NCBI GenBank assembly: GCA_903958265.1
Contig: CAJBSQ010000251.1
Coordinates: forward strand, 1 to 10,844
Direction of reading: 5' to 3'
Source: an uncultured Planctomycetaceae bacterium
GTDB lineage: Bacteria > Planctomycetota > Planctomycetia > Pirellulales > UBA1268
DNA length: 10,844 bases
This document shows positions 1 through 6,624 of this stretch, piece by piece. A program made the translations under genes and the position numbers. How positions within the stretch are numbered: the stretch's first letter is position 1; the number at the start of each line of letters is the position of its first letter. Below the pieces are notes generated by a model. The model made no database searches and was not told the DNA's origin. It saw nothing but the letters and a program-made list of their open reading frames with translations.

Positions 1-896
1 ACGATCGAGAGCCCGGCGACGATGATGTCGGCGCGGTCGGGCGTCATGCCCGGCATGCTCCGCCGGGCCCGCAACGACATTTTCCGCAGCCGGTCGAGGA
101 GATGGCGGACCTCCGCCTGCGAGACCTTGTAGCCCGCCACAGGTACGTCGAACTCCCGCCGCGTCGCCATCACGAGTTCGGCCAGCGTGGTGAACGTGCC
201 GCCGCAGCCCACGAGCAGGTGCGGAGCGAAGAGCGGCCGAGTGGTCCGCTTCTTGAGAACGGTGGCGATCTCCTCGTCGAGCCGTTCGAGGGCCCGGGCA
301 GCCTCGACACCATCGCAGCAGTCGCCGAGTGCAAACTGCTCGGTGAGGCGGACGGCACCGAGGGGGGTCGAGAAGATCGACTCGATCAGGCCGCCGGTCG
401 CGAACACGATCTCGGTGGATCCACCACCGATGTCGGCGACCACCGTGTTGCGGCCCGTCAGGTCGAAGGCATGCTGCACGCTCGAGAAGGCGAGGCGGGC
501 CTCGCGTTCGCCGGAGATCACCTCCACCTCGAGCCCCACCTCCTCGCGAACGCGGCGGCAGAACTCGGGGCCGTTTCGCGATTCCCGCACGGCACAGGTC
601 GCGATCGTCCGCAGCCGCGTCACCTGGTAGCCGGTGGCGATCTCCTTGAAGGTGCGGAGCGCCGCGACGGTGCGGTCCATCGATTCATCGTCGAGCCGGC
701 CCTCCGACGAGACGCTGCGGCCGAGCCGCGTCGGCTCCCGCTCCTCATCGAGGATCCGGTAGGTACCGCCGCGGAGGGCCTCGGCGACGAGCAACCGCAC
801 CGAGTTAGACCCGATGTCGATCGCCGCCAGCCGGCACGCGAGGTCGGCCGACAGATAAATCTGCCTGTCGTCGCTGATGTCGGTCAGTTCGGACAC
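1..896 (-). CDS. Ppx/GppA family phosphatase (exopolyphosphatase / pppGpp phosphohydrolase), 3' end cut by window edge
   Basis: Reading the complement from 896 gives about 298 residues without a stop, running off position 1. This is nearly the whole length of a short Ppx/GppA protein (about 300-320 residues). Actin-like ATPase-fold motifs are clear: AAIDIGSNSVRLLVAEA (residues 24-40), the catalytic ISGEREARLAF block (127-137), VADIGGGSTEIVF (153-165), LLVGCGGTFTTLA around residue 225, and a C-terminal PGMTPDRADIIVAGLSI. The family hydrolyses terminal phosphates of polyphosphate or pppGpp in the cytoplasm; sequence alone does not separate the two activities. The chosen start is GTG 894-896 (VSELTD...), about 24 residues before the first motif. 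In-frame alternatives are GTG at 945-947 and ATG at 1002-1004; the last would overlap ribF. No convincing Shine-Dalgarno site is visible. It is divergent from ribF. Confidence 0.93.
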   Translation of the reverse strand, partial: MSELTDISDDRQIYLSADLACRLAAIDIGSNSVRLLVAEALRGGTYRILDEEREPTRLGRSVSSEGRLDDESMDRTVAALRTFKEIATGYQVTRLRTIATCAVRESRNGPEFCRRVREEVGLEVEVISGEREARLAFSSVQHAFDLTGRNTVVADIGGGSTEIVFATGGLIESIFSTPLGAVRLTEQFALGDCCDGVEAARALERLDEEIATVLKKRTTRPLFAPHLLVGCGGTFTTLAELVMATRREFDVPVAGYKVSQAEVRHLLDRLRKMSLRARRSMPGMTPDRADIIVAGLSI

Positions 897-928
897 GGTG
901 GTGGTCTCGCGGAGGGTGACACCAATGA

Positions 929-944
929 TACCGTCGGCACGGTA
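929..944. promoter_or_regulatory. Small perfect hairpin in the ppx-like/ribF divergent intergenic region
   Basis: TACCGT and ACGGTA form a perfect 6-bp stem around a CGGC tetraloop. It lies in the 97-bp gap (897-993) between the divergent starts. It could be an operator or a leader hairpin. I found no convincing -35/-10 pair at good spacing on either strand, although TACACT at 943-948 is -10-like. No FMN riboswitch (RFN element) is recognisable here, and the gap is too short for a complete one. Six pairs can arise by chance. Confidence 0.25.
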
Positions 945-993
945 CACTACGGGCTGAGTTCCCGTCGCGCCGCGTTCGGTCACGTCCGCCACC

Positions 994-1953
994 GTGCAGC
1001 CCATTCCCGAACCGATCGTGTTTCCGCTCGGCTCCGGCAAGCCCCCCGAGGCCTGCGCCGTGGCCGTGGGAAACTTCGACGGGGTGCATGCCGGGCATGC
1101 GGTGATCGCGGCCCGACTCCGCCTGGCGGCGGGCCGGCTGGGCCTGCCGGCGGTCGCCCTCACGTTCGATCCGCATCCCGCCAGCGTGCTGCGGCCCGAC
1201 CGGGCCCCGGTGCCGCTGACGACGCCGGGCCGTCGGGCGGAACTCCTGCTCGAACTGGGGATCGATGCGGTCTGCGTGCAGCCGGCCGACGCCGCCTTGA
1301 TGGCCGTCGAGGCAGAGGAGTTCTATGCCGAGGTGCTTCGGGGTCGGTTCGGCGCCCGGGCGGTGGTCGAGGGGCAGGACTTTCGCTTCGGGGCCCGCCG
1401 CGCCGGAGACGTCGCGATGCTTGAAAGGCTCTGCCGCAGCGACGGCGTGGAGCTCGAGGTGGTGGCCCCGCTGGTCGTCGACGGGGAGCCGGTGTCGAGT
1501 TCCAGGCTGCGTCGGCTGATCGACGCGGGAAGGGTGGGCGAGGCCCGGTCGCTGATGACGGCGGCCTACCGGCTCACGGGCGTGGTCACCACCGGAGCCC
1601 GCCGCGGCGCGACGATCGGCTTTCCCACCGCCAACCTCACGGACATCGCCACGCTCCTGCCGGCCCTGGGCGTGTATGCGGCGCGGGTGCAGGTCGACGG
1701 CGACGTGTTTGCGTCTGCCGTGCACGTCGGCCCCAACGTGACGTTCGGCGAAACGCGGGTCTCGGTGGAAGCGCACCTCATCGGCTTCTCCGGCGATCTC
1801 TACGGGATGACCCTCGACGTTGACTTCCTCGACCGTGTGCGCGACACTCGTCACTTCGCATCGGTCGACGAGCTCACGTCCCAACTCGCTGCCGACGTGG
1901 CGGCTGCCGCCCGCATCGTTGCGACGGACCCGATTCCGAACAGGAAGACATGA
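994..1953 (+). CDS. ribF: Bifunctional riboflavin kinase / FAD synthetase RibF
   Basis: This cytoplasmic enzyme phosphorylates riboflavin to FMN and adenylates FMN to FAD. The 319-residue length is normal for RibF. The N-terminal nucleotidyltransferase domain has GNFDGVHAGH (26-35), ALTFDPHP (55-62), EGQDFRFG (126-133) and SSSRLRRLI (168-176). The C-terminal riboflavin kinase domain has GARRGATIGFPTANL (201-215), GVYAARVQVDG (226-236), HVGPNVTFGE (244-253) and VEAHLIGFSGDLYG (258-271), with E259 as the expected catalytic base. The start is GTG at 994, with no visible Shine-Dalgarno site; GTG 1018 is a possible shorter start. It is the first gene of the plus-strand run and overlaps nrnA by 4 bp (ATGA). 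In many bacteria ribF and a DHH phosphoesterase sit near each other in the rbfA-truB cluster, which may explain the pairing. Confidence 0.96.
   Translation: MQPIPEPIVFPLGSGKPPEACAVAVGNFDGVHAGHAVIAARLRLAAGRLGLPAVALTFDPHPASVLRPDRAPVPLTTPGRRAELLLELGIDAVCVQPADAALMAVEAEEFYAEVLRGRFGARAVVEGQDFRFGARRAGDVAMLERLCRSDGVELEVVAPLVVDGEPVSSSRLRRLIDAGRVGEARSLMTAAYRLTGVVTTGARRGATIGFPTANLTDIATLLPALGVYAARVQVDGDVFASAVHVGPNVTFGETRVSVEAHLIGFSGDLYGMTLDVDFLDRVRDTRHFASVDELTSQLAADVAAAARIVATDPIPNRKT
1942..1947 (+). promoter_or_regulatory. Shine-Dalgarno-like AGGAAG for nrnA, bearing on the start choice
   Basis: AGGAAG lies inside the end of ribF. It is 2 nt before ATG 1950 but 5 nt before the second in-frame ATG at 1953. 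The spacing favours initiation at 1953 (protein MRLDW...), while ATG 1950 (MMRLDW...) gives the classic ATGA stop-start overlap. Confidence 0.4.
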
Positions 1954-2957
1954 TGCGACTCGACTGGTCGGCCCTGCTCGATGTGCTGCGTGGCTGCAGC
2001 CGCGTGGTGCTCACGAGCCACGTGCGTCCCGACTGCGACGCGCTCGGCAGCGAACTGGGGATGGCGGGCATTCTCGAGGCGATTGGCAAGCACGTGCGGA
2101 TCGTCAACGCCCAAGCCACGCCCGCGAATCTGAAGTGGATCGATCCCGATGGCAGGATCGAATCGCTCGCCGAGAAGGTGCGGCCGGCCGACCTCGCCGA
2201 CCGCGACCTGTTCATCGTGCTCGACACCAGCGCCTGGGCGCAGCTGGGCGCGATGGGCGACGTGGCCAAGTCGATGCGGGACCGCGTGCTGGTGGTCGAC
2301 CACCACGTCAGCGAGGACGACCTCTCCGACCGCTGGTTCAAAGACACCGCCGCCGAGGCCACGGCCCGGATCGTCTACGAAATCGGCCTTCGTCTCCGCG
2401 TGCCGCTCACCGAACGGATCGCCACCCCGCTCTACGCGGGCCTCTCGACCGACACGGGGGGCTTTCGCTTTCCGTCGGTCTCCGGAGAGAGCTTCCGGAT
2501 CGCCGGCCGGCTGGTCGATGCGGGGGCCAACCCGACCGCGATCTACCGCGAGCTCTTCGAGCAAGACACCCTCTCGCGGCTGCACCTCGTGGGGCGGACC
2601 CTGGCCGGGGCCGTGACCTCGCACGACGGCAAGGTGATCGTGTCGACCGTGCGGCAGAAGGAGATCAAGGAAGTGAAGGCCCAGCCGGCCGACACCGAGG
2701 ACCTCGTCAACCTCACGCTTGCGGTGAAGGGCACCGAGGTCGCGGTGATCCTGATCGAGCAGCCTGACGGCCGAATCAAGGTGAGCTTCCGCAGTCGCGG
2801 CCGGCTCGATTGCAACGTGCTTGCCGGACGGTTCGGCGGCGGTGGCCACAAGGCGGCGGCGGGCACGATCGTGGACGGGCCGTTCGAGGGGGCCCACGAG
2901 CGGGTCGTGGCGGCCGTCGACGAGGCGTGGCTCGCGCTGCCGTCCGCTCCGGCGTGA
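1950..2957 (+). CDS. nrnA: DHH/DHHA1 phosphoesterase, NrnA-like (oligoribonuclease / pAp phosphatase)
   Basis: The 335-residue protein has both domains of the NrnA-type DHH family. The N-terminal DHH domain carries SHVRPDCDALGS (23-34; metal ligands expected at H24, D28, D30), VLDTS (90-94), the signature VVDHH (115-119) and YAGLSTDTGGFRF (162-174). The C-terminal DHHA1 substrate-binding domain ends with RFGGGGHKAAAG (294-305). Characterised NrnA proteins degrade 2-5 nt RNAs and dephosphorylate pAp in the cytoplasm using Mn2+. RecJ is much longer, and no c-di-NMP phosphodiesterase accessory domains (PAS/GGDEF) are present, so NrnA is the best fit. The start is ATG 1950 or ATG 1953. It overlaps ribF by 4 bp and is followed 10 nt later by the Rieske gene, so it is probably in the same transcript. 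The exact substrate is inferred from the family. Confidence 0.93.
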   Translation: MMRLDWSALLDVLRGCSRVVLTSHVRPDCDALGSELGMAGILEAIGKHVRIVNAQATPANLKWIDPDGRIESLAEKVRPADLADRDLFIVLDTSAWAQLGAMGDVAKSMRDRVLVVDHHVSEDDLSDRWFKDTAAEATARIVYEIGLRLRVPLTERIATPLYAGLSTDTGGFRFPSVSGESFRIAGRLVDAGANPTAIYRELFEQDTLSRLHLVGRTLAGAVTSHDGKVIVSTVRQKEIKEVKAQPADTEDLVNLTLAVKGTEVAVILIEQPDGRIKVSFRSRGRLDCNVLAGRFGGGGHKAAAGTIVDGPFEGAHERVVAAVDEAWLALPSAPA

Positions 2958-2962
2958 AGGAG
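2957..2962 (+). promoter_or_regulatory. Shine-Dalgarno site AAGGAG of the Rieske gene
   Basis: AAGGAG lies 5 nt before ATG 2968 and begins on the last base of the nrnA stop codon (2955-2957). It is the best ribosome binding site in the window and fixes the Rieske start at 2968, although the frame stays open for 49 more codons upstream. Confidence 0.8.
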
Positions 2963-2967
2963 CAGCC

Positions 2968-3597
2968 ATGACGCACAGCCACCAGAAACGGGAAGAGCAA
3001 CGGGAAGAGCAACGGGAAGAGCAACCGCACGAGCAACGGCAGGAGCGGGAGCAGCCGGCAGCCGCTGACACCGCCAACTCCCGCCGCGGGTTTCTCACCA
3101 AGGCCCTGGCGGTGATGTGCGGCGGCCTGGCAACGCTCGTGCCGGTTGCCGCCGGAGTCTGGGCCTTTCTCGACCCGCTGCGGCGGGGCTCAGCGGCGGC
3201 CACATTCATCCCCGTGGCCGACCTCGCGGCCGTGCCCGACGACGGCGTGCCGCGGCAGTATCCCGTGGTCACCGATCGCGTCGACGCCTGGACGGGCTTC
3301 GCTGCCGAGCCCGTGGGCGCCGTCTACCTGCGGCGTGAGCAGGGCTCGCGGGAGGTGCAGGCGCTCTCCGCCACCTGCCCGCATGCCGGCTGCTTCGTGG
3401 AGATGGAATCGACCGGCCGCTGTTTCCGCTGCCCGTGCCACAACAGTTCCTTCACGCTCGACGGTGGCATCGTCAACCCCAGCCCCAGTCCCCGCCGGAT
3501 GGACTCGCTGGAATGCCGCGTTGGCGACAACGGCACGGTGGCGGTGAAGTGGCAGAAGTTCCGGGCGGGCGTGGCCGCCAAAGAGGTGCAGGGATGA
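2968..3597 (+). CDS. Rieske [2Fe-2S] protein of a cytochrome bc complex, Tat-targeted
   Basis: This is the electron-transfer subunit that accepts electrons from quinol at the Qo site of a cytochrome bc-type complex. The protein has 209 residues. Residues 1-36 are a hydrophilic E/Q/R-rich leader containing three REEQ repeats. A twin-arginine motif SRRGFLTK (38-45) and a hydrophobic helix (about 46-68) follow, typical of Tat-exported, membrane-anchored Rieske proteins. The C-terminal Rieske fold has CPHAGC (137-142) and CPCHNSSF (155-162). Expected cluster ligands are C137, H139, C155 and H158, with C142-C157 as the stabilising disulfide; C152 is an extra cysteine. Start ATG 2968 is set by a strong AAGGAG. 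The stop overlaps the next ATG by 4 bp (ATGA), so translation is probably coupled to cytochrome b, its partner. The Rieske-then-cytochrome-b order is standard. Both qcrA and petA names could be argued, so no symbol is given. Confidence 0.95.
   Translation: MTHSHQKREEQREEQREEQPHEQRQEREQPAAADTANSRRGFLTKALAVMCGGLATLVPVAAGVWAFLDPLRRGSAAATFIPVADLAAVPDDGVPRQYPVVTDRVDAWTGFAAEPVGAVYLRREQGSREVQALSATCPHAGCFVEMESTGRCFRCPCHNSSFTLDGGIVNPSPSPRRMDSLECRVGDNGTVAVKWQKFRAGVAAKEVQG
2989..3024 (+). repeat. Three perfect in-frame 12-bp tandem repeats (REEQ x3) in the Rieske leader
   Basis: The 12-mer cgggaagagcaa occurs three times without mismatch at 2989-3000, 3001-3012 and 3013-3024. A degenerate fourth unit (3 mismatches) follows at 3025-3036, encoding PHEQ. 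The unit is a multiple of three, so copy-number change would keep the frame. It encodes a charged segment ahead of the Tat motif. Confidence 0.95.
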
Positions 3598-5645
3598 GCC
3601 GCGACGGCCGCCGCACTCCCGCGCCAGCCGCCCGCCCGGGCGTGGTCGGTCGGCTCGCCGACTTCCTCGACGACCGCACCGGCTACCGGGCCGTCGTGCA
3701 CGAGGCGCTCTACGAACGGGTGCCGGGTGGGGCTCGGTGGCGATACGTCTGGGGCAGCACGCTGGTGTTTGCCTTCATGACGCAGGTGATCACGGGCCTC
3801 TTCCTCTGGGCGAGCTACTCCGCCGGCGCCCAGACCGCCTGGGAGAGCGTCTACTACATCCAGCACGAGATGGCCGGCGGCTGGCTGCTCCGCGGCATCC
3901 ACCACTTCATGGCCCAGGCGATGGTGGTGCTGCTCGCGCTCCACCTGCTGCAGGTGGTGATCGACGGCGCCTACAAGGCGCCCCGCGAGGTCAACTTCTG
4001 GCTCGGGCTGATCCTCATGCTGCTCGTGCTCGGCATGGCGCTCACCGGCTATCTACTGCCCTGGGACCAGAAGGGCTACTGGGCCACGATCGTGGCCACA
4101 AACCTCGCCGGGATCGTGCCCTTCGTCGGGCCGTCGATCCAGCAGCTCGTGATCGGCGGGCCGGAGTATGGCCACCACACGCTGACACGGTTCTTCGCCC
4201 TCCATGCCGGATTCCTGCCGGTCACGCTCGTGCTGTTTCTCGTGGTGCACCTGACGCTGTTTCGCAAGCACGGCCTGCACGCGAAGCAGCCGCTCACCAG
4301 GCCCGACGCGATGTTCTGGCCCGACCAGGTGCTCAAGGACGCCGTGGCGATGCTGGCCGTGATGGCCGTCGTGCTCGGCGTGATCCTGATGCCGGCCCTG
4401 CGGGCGATGCTTGCGGGCGAGGCGGTCGTGCCGGGCGAACTCGGCGCGGAGTTGGGCGCGCCGGCCGATCCGTCGCTGCCCTACGCCGCCGCGCGGCCCG
4501 AGTGGTATTTCCTGTTTCTCTTTCAGTTCCTGAAAGTCTTCGAGGGCTGGGGAGCCACGGGGGAGTTCTTCGGGGCGATCGTCGTGCCCGGATTGATCAT
4601 GGCCGGGATGTTCCTGATGCCGATCATCGGCAACTGGCGGCTGGGCCACCGGTTCAACGTGGCCTTCACGCTCGCGATCCTGGCGGGCGTGGGCCTGCTC
4701 ACGGCGCTGGCCCTCAACGAAGACTACGCCGCGGTCTGGGTGAACACGACGGCCCTGGCGGAAGCCGAGCGGCTCTCCGAGCAGACCGGGGGCGACGCCG
4801 CCAAGCTCATCGCGGCCGTCGGGGGAGACCGCGGCAAGGCGGCGGCGATCGAGAAGCAGTGGAAAACGCTGGAGCGGGTGCGCCACTCGCAGGCCTTTCT
4901 CGACGCCGTCAAACAGGCGAAGGCCGACGCCGCGCGGGCGATCGAACTGGCCGGCCGGCCCGAGCGGATTCCCCCCGGAGGCATGCTCGAACTCGTCCGC
5001 AGCGACGCCAAGAGCCAGGGGCCGCGGCTCTTCGCCCAGCACTGTGCGAGCTGCCATGCCCACGTCGATCCGCTGGCCGAGGATGCCGCAGCCGTGATCG
5101 CGACGTCGTCGGCGGCCAACCTGTTTGGGTTCGGATCGGCCGACTGGATGCGGGGCCTGCTTGATCCCGCCGAGGTGGCCGGGCCGGCCTATTTCGGCAC
5201 CACCGCCCACCGGGAGGGCGACATGGTGAACTTCGTGCAGAACGACCTCACGGATGCGGCGACCTGGCCGAAGGTTCACATCGATGCCGTCGTGGCCGCC
5301 ATGGCGGCCGAGGCCGGTCAGCCCGTGCCGCAGGAATCGGCCAGCCTCGTCGAGAAGGGCCGCGAGCTTGTCGCCGCCAGCGACCGCTGCGGGGGTTGCC
5401 ATGCTTTTCGCGACAACGGCACGGAGCTGGGCTCGGCGCCCGAACTCACGGGCTGGGGCGGCCGCGAGTGGCTTGTCGGCATCATCGCCGACCCGACGCA
5501 CCCGCGGTTTTACGGCGACACCAACGACCGGATGCCGAGCTTCGGCAAGGCCAAAGAGGGCGGGATCGCGCCGCTCTCGTCAACACAGATCCGACTGGTC
5601 GCCGACTGGCTCCGCGGCGAGTGGTATCGGCCCACGGGGCACTGA
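3594..5645 (+). CDS. Cytochrome b (b6 + subunit IV type) fused to two C-terminal cytochrome c domains
   Basis: This 683-residue protein is the membrane core of a quinol:cytochrome c oxidoreductase. Residues 50-380 carry about eight hydrophobic segments. Haem b ligands are H103 (or H104) with H117, and H204 with H219. The 15-residue step in the second pair is the b6 type; bc1 has 14. The Qo-site PEWY is at 302-305. The cysteine that binds the extra haem in b6 appears absent: the YVWGST segment (51-56) has V where Cys is expected. A charged soluble segment (about 385-465) leads to two c-type haem sites, CASCH (484-488) and CGGCH (599-603), with M544 and M647 as likely axial ligands. The two c domains look like an internal duplication. 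The tail probably replaces a separate cytochrome c1. ATG 3594 overlaps the Rieske stop, with GAGG at 3583-3586. A longer open frame upstream is only read-through of the Rieske region. Confidence 0.95.
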   Translation: MSRDGRRTPAPAARPGVVGRLADFLDDRTGYRAVVHEALYERVPGGARWRYVWGSTLVFAFMTQVITGLFLWASYSAGAQTAWESVYYIQHEMAGGWLLRGIHHFMAQAMVVLLALHLLQVVIDGAYKAPREVNFWLGLILMLLVLGMALTGYLLPWDQKGYWATIVATNLAGIVPFVGPSIQQLVIGGPEYGHHTLTRFFALHAGFLPVTLVLFLVVHLTLFRKHGLHAKQPLTRPDAMFWPDQVLKDAVAMLAVMAVVLGVILMPALRAMLAGEAVVPGELGAELGAPADPSLPYAAARPEWYFLFLFQFLKVFEGWGATGEFFGAIVVPGLIMAGMFLMPIIGNWRLGHRFNVAFTLAILAGVGLLTALALNEDYAAVWVNTTALAEAERLSEQTGGDAAKLIAAVGGDRGKAAAIEKQWKTLERVRHSQAFLDAVKQAKADAARAIELAGRPERIPPGGMLELVRSDAKSQGPRLFAQHCASCHAHVDPLAEDAAAVIATSSAANLFGFGSADWMRGLLDPAEVAGPAYFGTTAHREGDMVNFVQNDLTDAATWPKVHIDAVVAAMAAEAGQPVPQESASLVEKGRELVAASDRCGGCHAFRDNGTELGSAPELTGWGGREWLVGIIADPTHPRFYGDTNDRMPSFGKAKEGGIAPLSSTQIRLVADWLRGEWYRPTGH

Positions 5646-5651
5646 ACCGGC

Positions 5652-6608
5652 ATGACGAACAGACGACCGCGTCCGTGGTTCCTGGTGTGGCTGCCTGCCC
5701 TGGCCTGCATCGGCGTCCGGGCCGAGTCGCCGCCTCCGGAGCGGCATCTCTCGGCCCCGGGCAGCGTGTCGGTCGTGTTCGTCGGCGACGTGATGCTCGA
5801 CAACGGGCCCGGGCATGCCGTCGCCTCGGGCCGCGACCCGTTCGCGGCCTGTGCCGAGTTGCTGCTCGACGCCGACTTCACCGTGGGCAACCTCGAATGC
5901 GTGCTTGGCGACGGGGGCACGCAGCGGTTGAAGTCGTATACCTTCCGCGGCGCCGACGATTCCCCCCGCTACCTGAAGCGGTATTTCTCGGCACTGACCC
6001 TCGCCAACAACCATGCCCTCGACTTCGGCCCGGATGGCCTCGTCGAATGCCTGGTGGTGCTGGAGCGCGAGGGGATTCCGCAGTTCGGCGGCGGCCGCAC
6101 GCTTGCCGAGGCCCGGCGGCCGTTGGTGCTCGAGCGACACGGCCTGCGGATTGCTCTGTTGGGCTGCAACGGGTTTCAGGCGGAGAAGTCGGCGGCGGGC
6201 GAGGCGACGCCGGGCGTGGCGCCCCTGCGGGAGTCCGATCTGCTGGCCGACATCGCCGCCGCCCGCAAGGATGTCGATGCGGTCGTACCCGTCGTCCATT
6301 GGGGGCCGGAGCTCCATCCGCAGCCCCGCGAGGCCGACCGCGTGCTCGCGCGGAAGATGATCGATGCCGGCGCGGCAGCCGTGATCGGCGGGCACCCGCA
6401 CGTCACGCAGACCGTCGACGTGCACGCGGGCTGCCCGATTGTCTACAGCCTCGGCAACTTCGTGTTTGACTACTATCCCGTCGATCCGCCGGAGTGGACC
6501 GGCTGGGTGGTGAAGCTCACCTTCGCCACGGGCCGGCCGGTGGCGATGGAGACGAAGTCGGTCGTGCTCGACGCTGCGGGCCTGCCGCGGCCCGCGGGCG
6601 AGCAGTGA
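5652..6608 (+). CDS. Secreted CapA-family (poly-gamma-glutamate synthesis-type) metallophosphatase-like protein
   Basis: The 318-residue protein starts at ATG 5652, 6 nt after the cytochrome b stop. The N-terminus is a signal peptide: basic residues 4-7, hydrophobic 9-22, likely cleavage after VRA (22-24). A lipobox is not convincing, although C19 is in the hydrophobic stretch. Motifs of the CapA/PGA_cap calcineurin-like fold are complete: VGDVMLD (44-50), VGNLECVL (78-85), LANNHALDFG (117-126), VVHWGPEL (214-221), IGGHPHV (245-251) and YSLGNFVFD (265-273). CapA of Bacillus takes part in poly-gamma-glutamate export, but most family members have no proven role and no capB/capC partners are visible here. 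A cell-envelope hydrolase acting outside the membrane is the cautious reading. It is the last gene of the plus-strand run and converges with the glutamate dehydrogenase gene. No good Shine-Dalgarno site is seen. Confidence 0.88.
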   Translation: MTNRRPRPWFLVWLPALACIGVRAESPPPERHLSAPGSVSVVFVGDVMLDNGPGHAVASGRDPFAACAELLLDADFTVGNLECVLGDGGTQRLKSYTFRGADDSPRYLKRYFSALTLANNHALDFGPDGLVECLVVLEREGIPQFGGGRTLAEARRPLVLERHGLRIALLGCNGFQAEKSAAGEATPGVAPLRESDLLADIAAARKDVDAVVPVVHWGPELHPQPREADRVLARKMIDAGAAAVIGGHPHVTQTVDVHAGCPIVYSLGNFVFDYYPVDPPEWTGWVVKLTFATGRPVAMETKSVVLDAAGLPRPAGEQ

Positions 6609-6624
6609 GGCGTCAGGTGACGCC
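6609..6624. terminator. Possible bidirectional hairpin at the convergent stops
   Basis: GGCGTCA and TGACGCC form a perfect 7-bp inverted repeat around GG; sterically it is better read as a 6-bp stem with an AGGT loop. It begins right after the capA-like stop (6606-6608) and contains the dehydrogenase stop (6613-6615). No U-tract follows on either strand, so it is not a standard intrinsic terminator. The position is its main support. Confidence 0.3.

Noticed and set aside
897..993. FMN riboswitch (RFN element) upstream of ribF
   Set aside because: The gap is only 97 bp and I see none of the conserved RFN core segments; only a simple 6-bp hairpin is present.
102..1424. Plus-strand open frame of 440 codons opposite the Ppx/GppA gene and over the ribF start
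   Set aside because: The complement encodes a complete set of Ppx/GppA motifs. The plus-strand product is low-complexity and changes composition where it enters ribF out of frame.
805..1884. Long minus-strand open frame of 359 codons opposite ribF
   Set aside because: It covers the clear RibF motifs on the other strand and the GppA N-terminus in another frame. Its translation is Arg/His/Gly/Pro-rich without recognisable domains, as expected for antisense frames in high-GC DNA.
2821..2967. Extension of the Rieske frame 49 codons into nrnA
   Set aside because: The region is the DHHA1 GGGGHKAAAG block of nrnA in its own frame, and AAGGAG at 2957-2962 points to ATG 2968.
3435..3593. Extension of the cytochrome b frame 53 codons upstream
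   Set aside because: This stretch encodes the conserved CPCHNSSF region of the Rieske protein in another frame. ATG 3594 has a GAGG site and the ATGA overlap.
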